DNA of 29,887 nt from Thomasclavelia sp. GTDB taxonomy: Bacteria; Bacillota_I; Bacilli_A; Erysipelotrichales; Erysipelotrichaceae. Of the stretch, positions 7,240 through 13,546 are shown piece after piece. Location of the stretch: NCBI GenBank assembly GCA_020024765.1, contig JAHHTG010000005.1:1-29887 (forward strand), read 5' to 3'. The notes under the pieces were generated by a model. The model did not search any database, was not told the DNA's origin, and saw only the letters and a program-made list of their open reading frames with translations. The translations under genes and the position numbers were made by a program. Every line of letters begins with the position of its first letter. Position 1 is the first letter of the stretch.

Positions 7240-8111
7240 TTTAGATAATATTCCAATATTTTATCATGATTTGCCGTTACAAAATGAATGTTTAAATCAT
7301 ATGGGTAACGTTCACTCATTAATATGCGATAATATTGTGCTTGACCAACAATTGTACGATATTCTTTATTCTTATCTGTATAGAATAACGGCGCAAAGAC
7401 AATTGTTAAATTATTTTCACTAATCATATATCCTTCAAGTTTTGAATCTTTAATGGCACTATAACCACTTCTTGGCAGGATGTATTTAATTAATTCTTGT
7501 TGAGAGCGATGAAAATTTCTTGATTCATTAAGTTTTATCTCATCGTATGTGCAATATAAAGCGTTGCGAATTTGTTCCTTTTCAATTGTTAAATTATCAG
7601 TTTGTTCAAAAGAGGACCATAAATCTTCCGTACCCTTAGCTTGATCAAGGATATTAAAACTTACACGTCCTTCTTTATCTAAGTAGATATAACTTTCAAC
7701 AAGTTTTGAGATTTCCATACCACAATCGCTTAAATAAATCGGATCTTGAAAGAAAACCACATCTTCAAGATAGATACTACTAATCTTCGATGGTACACGA
7801 TGAACTTTAGAAACTTTAGCAACCGCTTCTCTAAAATCTTCTTTAGTACGATAACCATTTAAATCACCATATTTCTTCCACATGGTATTTAAAGCATAAT
7901 TCTCAAACTTAGTGGCGCGACCATAGCCTACAATCCCTTTTTCACCTCGACGCATTTTATCTTTATCTTTGCTCAAGAAAAACAAAAGATCACCAACTTC
8001 AAAGTTCGTGAAATTATTTGAACTTAAACGCCAGAAATTCATTTCGCGATGACAATTAATACGATGAAGTTCAAGCAAATTATAGTCTGTGATATAAGCG
8101 ATTGATGACAT
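7224..8111 (-). CDS. Protein with EVE/PUA-like N-terminal domain, 295 aa
   Basis: Two parts are visible. Residues about 1-145 carry a PUA-superfamily/EVE-like pattern: VGDLLFFLSKDKD (39-51), then GIVGYGRATKFE (59-70), then LEDVVFFQDPIYLSDCGMEISK (115-136). Such domains bind modified bases or nucleic acid, and are common in restriction and defence proteins. Residues about 170-295 are a second domain, mixed alpha/beta, not recognised (SGYSAIKDSKLEGYMI, LTIVFAPLFYTD, LNIHFVTANHDKILEYYL). The start has GGAGG 5 bases upstream, overlapping the stop of the DUF1887 gene, so the two are expressed together. The EVE call is a motif-level resemblance; a role as partner of the DUF1887 nuclease is inferred from the tight linkage. 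Confidence 0.75.
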   Translation of the reverse strand: MSSIAYITDYNLLELHRINCHREMNFWRLSSNNFTNFEVGDLLFFLSKDKDKMRRGEKGIVGYGRATKFENYALNTMWKKYGDLNGYRTKEDFREAVAKVSKVHRVPSKISSIYLEDVVFFQDPIYLSDCGMEISKLVESYIYLDKEGRVSFNILDQAKGTEDLWSSFEQTDNLTIEKEQIRNALYCTYDEIKLNESRNFHRSQQELIKYILPRSGYSAIKDSKLEGYMISENNLTIVFAPLFYTDKNKEYRTIVGQAQYYRILMSERYPYDLNIHFVTANHDKILEYYLNKKSF

Positions 8112-8120
8112 AGTGGCCTC

Positions 8121-9278
8121 CTAACATCTTGATGGAACCTTTTCGTATTCGTAAGTTCCTTCGAGAATCTTACTGAGTACAGTTGGAACACTCTTGTTCG
8201 CAAAAGCAGTTTTATCAATGACTGCAATGTCATATTCCTTAGCTTTGCGGAATACTATAGGATTTTTTATATTCAAATCATCCATTGTGCAAATTGCAGC
8301 TCGCGATAAAAAGTTTCCAAATGACAGATTGTGGACTTTAATCTCATTGAGAGCTTCGGTTTCCACTTTATTTGATTTGCAAGAAATCAGAATTAAACGA
8401 TTATTTTGAATTCCCACAACATCAATTTCACAACTAATTGGGCAGTTGCCACCTCTTTCGAGATAATCAATGACAGCACTCATCTTCACATCATCGAAGA
8501 GACCGCTCTTTTGCATCTCAATATATAAATAACTTTCAAGCCATGAACCAATATTCTTTAATAGATGACGATACAATGGCTTATATACTTTTAATTCATT
8601 GCCTTCCACCTTCATGATATGATGTTTAATCATTCGTTTATAAAGTGGATGCTGTGTAATTTTTTGAATTTGTTTATTTTCTAAAATAATAGGACCATCA
8701 AGTGGTGGCAAAACTTGGGATAATGTCCCAATATAACGTGTAAAAGCTTGGTAATCTTCAATACTATCCTCAACCACACCTTTGATGCTAGTTATTAACT
8801 CTTCATCATCTAGATTTGGTGTTTGATGCATATTCTCTAAATATAATGCACCACTTAAACTAATCATTTCTTTAATTGATAAACGATACAAATCTTTTGT
8901 TAACACACTATGTGTTCGATAATTTTTAATGACATTTTCAATCATATCGTAATAAATAATCGGACGATCTTGAACAATCACCTTTTCAAACAAATAGAAA
9001 CTCAAGTAACGGTGGCTACCACCGATGTCAATGGTAGCTTGGCTTGAATCATTTAAGAGTTTTTCAATATCACTACGATCTTCCTTAATTTCCAAGAAAG
9101 TTACGGTACGTCCCTTACTCATTAAAAGTTCAGCCGCACTTTTCACAACTTTCATTTCACAATTTAAGTTTGAACGATGTAAGAAAACAATATGCTTAAA
9201 AGGTAGTGATAAAGGAATCATTACATTATAAAGATATTCATATTCATCAAAAACTTTAATTAGTGTGTCATTTAACAT
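8121..9278 (-). CDS. DUF1887 (Card1/Can2-like) protein: CARF-like domain plus PD-(D/E)XK nuclease, 385 aa
   Basis: The N-terminal half is a Rossmann-like domain of the CARF type: a beta strand HIVFLHR (29-35), another TVTFLEI (58-64), and a glycine turn DIGGSHRYLS (84-93) at the place where CARF proteins hold the cyclic-oligoadenylate ligand. The C-terminal half (about 240-350) is a PD-(D/E)XK nuclease of the DUF1887 family: GSWLESYLY (244-252, Glu248), CEIDVV (283-288, Asp286) and ILISCKSNK (296-304, Lys301). Ser299 stands where many nucleases have Glu, as I recall for several DUF1887 members. Family members such as Card1 and Can2 cut nucleic acid when cyclic oligoadenylate binds. It begins 6 bases after the recR stop with no clear Shine-Dalgarno, so translation probably reinitiates from recR. 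No CRISPR array or cas gene is in the window. Confidence 0.85.
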   Translation of the reverse strand: MLNDTLIKVFDEYEYLYNVMIPLSLPFKHIVFLHRSNLNCEMKVVKSAAELLMSKGRTVTFLEIKEDRSDIEKLLNDSSQATIDIGGSHRYLSFYLFEKVIVQDRPIIYYDMIENVIKNYRTHSVLTKDLYRLSIKEMISLSGALYLENMHQTPNLDDEELITSIKGVVEDSIEDYQAFTRYIGTLSQVLPPLDGPIILENKQIQKITQHPLYKRMIKHHIMKVEGNELKVYKPLYRHLLKNIGSWLESYLYIEMQKSGLFDDVKMSAVIDYLERGGNCPISCEIDVVGIQNNRLILISCKSNKVETEALNEIKVHNLSFGNFLSRAAICTMDDLNIKNPIVFRKAKEYDIAVIDKTAFANKSVPTVLSKILEGTYEYEKVPSRC

Positions 9279-9284
9279 ATTTTT

Positions 9285-9881
9285 TTACTTATCTAATTTA
9301 TAGCGATTGTTCATCGCCTTAATTAACGTCAATTCATCAGCATAATCAAGACTTGCACCCATTGGTAAACCATTAGCTAAGCGTGTAACTTCAACAGAAT
9401 ACTTTGTTAATAATTTATCAATATATAAAGCAGTTGTTTCACCATCCATTGTTGGTGAAGTTGCAATAATTACTTCTTTAACCCCTTCATCAATTCTTTC
9501 GAGTAATGATGCTAGGTTAATGTCTTCAGGATAAATTCCCTTTGAAGATGAAATAACCCCATTCAACACATGATACATACCATGATATGTTTGGGTCTTT
9601 TCGATAGCTAGTACATCTTGCGGATAGGAAACCACCATAATCACCGAACGATCTCGGTGATCGCTTGTACAAATTGGGCAGCAGCCATCTTCACTTAAGA
9701 AACCACACGTTGGGCATGGTTTGATTTTTTCTTTTAATTGTTTAAGAGTATCAGCCAATTCTTGCAGATATGTTTCATCACCATTTAGTAGTGCAAAGGC
9801 ATATCTTTGAGCCGTTTTATTTCCAACCCCTGGTAAATACTCTAAATATTCGATTAATTCATTAAATAATTTAGGATACAT
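9285..9881 (-). CDS. recR: Recombination mediator protein RecR
   Basis: RecR (198 aa, the normal length) forms a ring clamp that, with RecO and RecF, loads RecA onto gapped DNA. Order of parts: N-terminal helix-hairpin-helix (LPGVGNKTAQRYAF, 16-29), a four-cysteine zinc finger (Cys56, Cys59, Cys68, Cys71), then the Toprim domain beginning VIMVVSYPQDVLAIE and including EVIIATSPTMDGETTALYI. It sits just after the EbfC-like gene, whose stop is 2 bases upstream, matching the conserved dnaX-ebfC-recR order. Shine-Dalgarno sequence is weak, so coupling is likely. Confidence 0.96.
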   Translation of the reverse strand: MYPKLFNELIEYLEYLPGVGNKTAQRYAFALLNGDETYLQELADTLKQLKEKIKPCPTCGFLSEDGCCPICTSDHRDRSVIMVVSYPQDVLAIEKTQTYHGMYHVLNGVISSSKGIYPEDINLASLLERIDEGVKEVIIATSPTMDGETTALYIDKLLTKYSVEVTRLANGLPMGASLDYADELTLIKAMNNRYKLDK

Positions 9882-9883
9882 GT

Positions 9884-10183
9884 TTAAATTCTCATTTTTT
9901 CTTCAATAACGCCATTGATAATAGATTGGCGATATTGTTTAATTGCAAGACTTGCAGCATTGCAAGCTTCAATAATCTTTAAGCTCAATAATTCGGATTG
10001 ACCTACAAATTCTTCTTCTTTCCATTTAATGACAAAGATATCGAAATTTCCCTTCATTTCAACTTGAACTTTTTCTTCTTTATCTCGACCGACAAAGATA
10101 GTTTCTTCCAAGGTGTGATAAATTTCGCATAGATAATCATTCACATCACCTATTTCATCAATTAAATCAGTAAGGTTATCCAT
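9884..10183 (-). CDS. YbaB/EbfC-family-like DNA-binding protein (divergent), 99 aa
   Basis: The place between dnaX and recR is where Bacteria keep ybaB/ebfC, a small dimeric nucleoid-associated protein. The sequence fits in outline: an N-terminal helix, a beta strand core (VQVEMKGNFDIFVIKW), then a long C-terminal helix (LLSLKIIEACNAASLAIKQYR). It lacks the glycine-rich VxVxxxG pattern of typical members and the paired KxI strand, so it is divergent. Its ATG is 1 base from the dnaX stop and a GAGGAAA site overlaps the dnaX end. The assignment leans on context; the motif evidence is weak to moderate. Confidence 0.75.
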   Translation of the reverse strand: MDNLTDLIDEIGDVNDYLCEIYHTLEETIFVGRDKEEKVQVEMKGNFDIFVIKWKEEEFVGQSELLSLKIIEACNAASLAIKQYRQSIINGVIEEKMRI

Positions 10184-10184
10184 A

Positions 10185-12038
10185 TTATTTTTCCTCTATA
10201 CTAACTTCACCGAAAAAGTCGGTTAGTTTATCTTCAATTGTTAACGGAGCCGGTGCTTCATTAGTTTGATATTTTTTAATTTCAAACTTCTTCAATTCCG
10301 TATTAGCACTATTGCGCATACGCACAAATTCTGTTGCAAGTTCTTTCTTTCGGACCGGATTGATTGCATAACACATCTTATCAATGCCAAATTCTTCTTT
10401 TAGGAAGAAATATAACTCACGATTATTTTGAAGATCGTTAATTTGATTAACTTGGCTATCTTCTAAGCAACAAAAGATAATTGCATCCTTTTGACTCGCG
10501 AAGATTTCCGTACCTTTTAGATAATTAAAGAACTTACGTTTTGCTGGTTCTAGTCTAAAGTCGGATAAACGGTGATAAATCACCATATCATTATTCTTTT
10601 CTTCGCGATCTGCATTGAACAGGATGTACAACAAGAAATCATTGCTTGTATCAACAATTTCAAAGTCTAATTCGGTTTTTGGTTCAACAAAATCCTCTTC
10701 AGCCATTGTTGACACAGTATTATTTGTAGGTAAATCATCAAAGAATGAAGATTTAGATTCGATTTTTGGTTGAATTGGTTCACTAATCATCGTTTCAGCC
10801 GGTTCAGATGGAATAATCGGAGTTTCGATAACTGGTTTATCTTTGATGACTGGTCCGGATTCGACAACCTCAATAGGTTTTTGTTCAGTAACTTCTTGAA
10901 TAGGTTGAATTTTTTCTTTGATAATTGGTTTTGACACTGTATTTAGTGTATCAGCCACACCATTATCAAGGGTTTCAATCTTTAATAACGCAATTTCAAA
11001 ATATGATAAAACATCTTGAGTAAATTGATATGTGTCAATTGTTTTAACCAAGATATCGATTGCCGCCAGAATGTTTTGTGTACTGTAATATTGAAGAATT
11101 GTCTCAGCTTGCTCGGCTGTGTTTAATTTCATTAGATTTGTATTATTAGTTTCTTTATAAATAAGACATTCTTTAAGAATTTCAATGAAATCGTTTGTTA
11201 ATCGCTTGATGTTGATGCCATTTTTATACATAGCACGTACATCAACCATAACTTCCTCAATCTTACCCATCTTCAAATTTACTAATAACTTAATTTTTTC
11301 TGAATTAGTTAATAATCCATAGATCCGATTGACATCGCTTGTACGTAATTCATTATTTCCGTAAGCTAAAACTTGTTCAAGAATCGAAAGAACATCACGC
11401 ATACCACCATCAGATAGTGACATAATCAGTTCTAAAGCTTCTTCATCATATTGAATACCCTCTTGTTCAAGGATATAAATAAGACGTTTACGCATTTCTG
11501 GGGTTTCAACTTTTGTAAAGTTATATCTTTGGCAACGTGAAAGTACGGTTGGGATTATTTTTTGTGGTTCTGTCGTCGCTAAGATAAAAATTACATTCTC
11601 TGGTGGTTCTTCCAATGTTTTAAGAAAGGCATTGAAAGCACTAGTTGATAGCATATGAACTTCATCGATGATATATACTTTGTATTTACCAACAACCGGC
11701 GCATAAATAACGTTATCGATTAATTGACGGATATCATCCACTTTATTATTGCTTGCGGCATCAAGTTCGAAGATATCGGGGTGATTACCGTTATTGAAAG
11801 CTTCACAATTGTCACAATGGTCACATGGTTTGTGATCTTCACATGTGCAGTTAACCATTTTAGCAAACAATTTAGCTGTTGAAGTTTTGCCAGTACCACG
11901 CGGACCAGCAAAAAGATATGCATGGGCAATTTGGTTATTATAAATAGCGTTTTTTAAAGTTTGAATAATATATGATTGACCTACAACCTCATCAAATGAG
12001 CGTGGTCGATATTTACGATATAGTACTTGATATGCCAT
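10185..12038 (-). CDS. dnaX: DNA polymerase III subunit gamma/tau
   Basis: DnaX (617 aa) is the AAA+ motor of the clamp loader that places the DnaN clamp on DNA. The start is the ATG at 12038 (MAYQVLYRKYRP) with AGAAGGAA 5 bases upstream; a TTG further up lies within that site. Visible: Walker A GPRGTGKTS, the zinc site CTCEDHKPCDHCDNC, Walker B VYIIDEVHML, and sensor 1 FILATTEPQKI. The C-terminal third is a Pro/Glu/Ile-rich linker followed by a tau-like tail (FLLYILFNADREEKNN onward). Full-length tau is encoded in one frame; no convincing slippage signal for a short gamma form was found. Confidence 0.97.
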   Translation of the reverse strand: MAYQVLYRKYRPRSFDEVVGQSYIIQTLKNAIYNNQIAHAYLFAGPRGTGKTSTAKLFAKMVNCTCEDHKPCDHCDNCEAFNNGNHPDIFELDAASNNKVDDIRQLIDNVIYAPVVGKYKVYIIDEVHMLSTSAFNAFLKTLEEPPENVIFILATTEPQKIIPTVLSRCQRYNFTKVETPEMRKRLIYILEQEGIQYDEEALELIMSLSDGGMRDVLSILEQVLAYGNNELRTSDVNRIYGLLTNSEKIKLLVNLKMGKIEEVMVDVRAMYKNGINIKRLTNDFIEILKECLIYKETNNTNLMKLNTAEQAETILQYYSTQNILAAIDILVKTIDTYQFTQDVLSYFEIALLKIETLDNGVADTLNTVSKPIIKEKIQPIQEVTEQKPIEVVESGPVIKDKPVIETPIIPSEPAETMISEPIQPKIESKSSFFDDLPTNNTVSTMAEEDFVEPKTELDFEIVDTSNDFLLYILFNADREEKNNDMVIYHRLSDFRLEPAKRKFFNYLKGTEIFASQKDAIIFCCLEDSQVNQINDLQNNRELYFFLKEEFGIDKMCYAINPVRKKELATEFVRMRNSANTELKKFEIKKYQTNEAPAPLTIEDKLTDFFGEVSIEEK

Positions 12039-12063
12039 AATTTTCCTTCTCAATCTTATTATT

Positions 12064-12072
12064 ATTATATCA
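12064..12072 (-). promoter_or_regulatory. Extended -10 promoter of dnaX operon
   Basis: On the minus strand a perfect TATAAT (12069-12064) is preceded by TG-A, forming an extended -10 element, about 25 bases upstream of the dnaX start. The -35 region is weak (GTTAAA/TTAAAA about 15-16 bases away). Confidence 0.65.
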
Positions 12073-12150
12073 TATTTAGCCCTCTTTTAACGGGGTCTAC
12101 CAGATATAAAAACTTAAAATTTATCCTATAATTTTATGATGTTTCTAGAT

Positions 12151-12180
12151 AAAAAAGAATAGGATTCACACCCTATTCTT
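12151..12180 (-). terminator. Terminator of tadA
   Basis: A 9-bp perfect stem (12155-12163 with 12172-12180) and 8-base loop are followed on the minus strand by a T-run. The stem includes the last codons of tadA. Confidence 0.85.
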
Positions 12181-12621
12181 ACGTTTGTTTCTAAAAAATG
12201 TTTTAAGCAATTCGCTCGCTTCTTCTTGATTATATCCTTCTCCAATTTCTGGATAATGATTTAAATTCTTGATGTTATAAATATTGATGTTGCTTACAAG
12301 GGCCCCACCCTTTGGATCGCGAGTTGCAAAGTAAACTTTCTTAATTCGAGCGTTGATTATCGCTCCCGTGCACATTAAGCATGGTTCAAGTGTAACATAA
12401 AGTTCACATTCATCTAAATACCAACTACCTAAAGCATCGCTCGCATCATTAATCGCCAATATTTCTGCGTGATGAGTTGCTTTGTGGTTTTTTACCTTTT
12501 GGTTATGGGTTCTTGCAATAATTTCGCCATTATGGACAATTACACATCCAATCGGAACTTCATCTTCATTAAATGCTTGTTTTGCCTCTTCAATTGCGAT
12601 ATCCATATATTCATTTGTCAT
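12166..12621 (-). CDS. tadA: tRNA-specific adenosine-34 deaminase TadA
   Basis: TadA (151 aa) converts adenosine to inosine at the wobble position of tRNA-Arg(ACG). It shows the zinc deaminase motifs HAE (His51, Glu53 as proton shuttle) and PCLMC (Cys81, Cys84). The usual TadA start, EY-x-x-A-x-x-EA, fits Met1. The gene lies about 16 bases after the SRP RNA, and I see no Shine-Dalgarno site between them, so its mRNA must arise by read-through of the SRP RNA terminator or have an almost leaderless start. Order tadA next to the SRP RNA and dnaX is a conserved Bacillota arrangement. Confidence 0.96.
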   Translation of the reverse strand: MTNEYMDIAIEEAKQAFNEDEVPIGCVIVHNGEIIARTHNQKVKNHKATHHAEILAINDASDALGSWYLDECELYVTLEPCLMCTGAIINARIKKVYFATRDPKGGALVSNINIYNIKNLNHYPEIGEGYNQEEASELLKTFFRNKRKNRV

Positions 12622-12637
12622 AGTCTAAATAAAAATA

Positions 12638-12717
12638 AAAGGTACACACAAGTAGAGGGTCGTGTGGCTGCTTCCTTCCGGACCTGACCAAATTAGATCA
12701 TACCTGTTGTACCTTTT
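12638..12717 (-). ncRNA. ffs: Signal recognition particle RNA (small, 4.5S type)
   Basis: On the minus strand the conserved domain IV core GGTCAGGTCCGGAAGGAAGC (about 12692-12669) with its GGAA tetraloop is present. The ends pair (GTACCTTTT at 12709-12717 with AAAAGGTAC at 12637-12645) to give one long hairpin of about 80 nt. It binds Ffh and targets membrane proteins. This is the minimal form, without the Alu domain found in Bacillus. A T-rich tract (TTTTATTTTTAT) after the hairpin acts as terminator. Confidence 0.95.
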
Positions 12718-12719
12718 AA

Positions 12720-12748
12720 AGGATACCATATTGTTGCCAATTATGCAA
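12720..12748 (-). promoter_or_regulatory. Promoter of the SRP RNA
   Basis: On the minus strand TTGCAT (12748-12743) and TATCCT (12725-12720) are exactly 17 bases apart; transcription would start within a few bases of the RNA hairpin's 5' end. Confidence 0.75.
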
Positions 12749-12758
12749 TTATCTTTTG

Positions 12759-13421
12759 CTAACGTTCTAATAGTTTGAAATCAAACTCAGTAAAGTCACG
12801 AATATTCGCAATAACTCCGGGCAAAAGTTTCTTTAAGCCCTTTGGATTTAAAACAACGATATTTCGACACCCTGCTTCGTATGCACTTTTTACACCCAAA
12901 TCAGAATCTTCAAAAATTAAGCATTCTGATGGGTTTAATCCAATGTTTTTAGCTGCATCAATATACATTTGTGTCTTGTCTGTATACATTCCATTATCAA
13001 AGATTATTTTATCTTTATCAAACCATTCCGCAATTCCAAAATTGTCATAGAAAAAGTTTACATTTTCAATAATTGAAGCCGTTGCTAGATTGAGTGGATA
13101 ATTTTCTTTAAGTTTAGTCATAACTTCAGTTGCCCCTTTAACTAAATGGCAACGATTATGTTCGATACTATAGTCGCGATACAACTTTTCCTTATATTTT
13201 GATAACTCATCAATGTGGTCTTCACTAATTTCTTCATTAAAAACCCTATATAAGTGTTTAATGATCAATTTATTATTACCACCAAAAACTTGGCCAAACA
13301 CTCTATTAAAATCGTCTCTACCGTGACTCAGTTCTTTGTATAATTCACGCCATACTTCGATATGAATATCAGTATCAAAATATAACGTACCATTAAAATC
13401 AAATATTACACCTTTTATCAT
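12759..13421 (-). CDS. HAD-superfamily hydrolase, beta-phosphoglucomutase-like
   Basis: This 220-residue protein has the HAD core with an alpha-helical cap (subfamily IA). The start is the ATG at 13421 (MIKGVIFDF): the upstream GTG is part of its AGGTG ribosome site. Motif I is DFNGT: the Asp8 nucleophile is present, but Asn10 replaces the second Asp that normally acts as acid/base in phosphatases. Motif II is LATAS, motif III the Lys region, and motif IV FEDSDLGV. It probably acts on a small phosphorylated metabolite; substrate unknown. The gene's leader carries a parS site 14 bases before the ATG. No terminator separates it from the SRP RNA promoter. Confidence 0.88.
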   Translation of the reverse strand: MIKGVIFDFNGTLYFDTDIHIEVWRELYKELSHGRDDFNRVFGQVFGGNNKLIIKHLYRVFNEEISEDHIDELSKYKEKLYRDYSIEHNRCHLVKGATEVMTKLKENYPLNLATASIIENVNFFYDNFGIAEWFDKDKIIFDNGMYTDKTQMYIDAAKNIGLNPSECLIFEDSDLGVKSAYEAGCRNIVVLNPKGLKKLLPGVIANIRDFTEFDFKLLER

Positions 13422-13435
13422 TTCATTCACCTAAT

Positions 13436-13451
13436 TGTTCCACGTGGAACA
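13436..13451. other. parS centromere site 1
   Basis: TGTTCCACGTGGAACA is a perfect 16-bp palindrome matching the bacterial ParB/Spo0J binding consensus (TGTTnCACGTGnAACA). It lies in the 5' leader of the HAD gene. About 11 kb from the origin, it is in the expected range for segregation sites. parA and parB are not in the window. Confidence 0.9.
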
Positions 13452-13461
13452 TTGTGTTTTT

Positions 13462-13467
13462 ATTATA
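13462..13467 (-). promoter_or_regulatory. Candidate -10 element of the HAD gene
   Basis: A perfect TATAAT on the minus strand lies between the two parS sites, about 40 bases before the start codon. No good -35 element is seen, so this is a candidate only. A ParB complex on the two flanking sites could affect it. Confidence 0.4.
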
Positions 13468-13493
13468 ACTTAATTCTTGAAATTTTTTATTTA

Positions 13494-13509
13494 TGTTCCA
13501 CGTGGAACA
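13494..13509. other. parS centromere site 2
   Basis: A second exact copy of TGTTCCACGTGGAACA, 58 bp centre to centre from the first. Here the symmetry extends outward to a perfect 34-bp palindrome (13485-13518). Its left edge on the minus strand is shared with the T-tract of the serS terminator. Confidence 0.9.
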
Positions 13510-13512
13510 TAA

Positions 13513-13541
13513 ATAAAAGCCCAAACCGAAGTCTGAGCTTA
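13513..13541 (-). terminator. Terminator of serS
   Basis: On the minus strand a 9-bp stem AGCTCAGAC/GTTTGGGCT, with two G-U pairs, closes a TTCG tetraloop and is followed by TTTATTTATG, which runs into parS site 2. Confidence 0.8.
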
Positions 13542-13546
13542 ATTAA

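Noticed and set aside
10185..12038. Programmed frameshift producing a short gamma form of DnaX
   Set aside because: Only plain A6 runs occur in the gene and none is a canonical A-AAA-AAG site with a downstream stem or nearby stop in the shifted frame that I could support.
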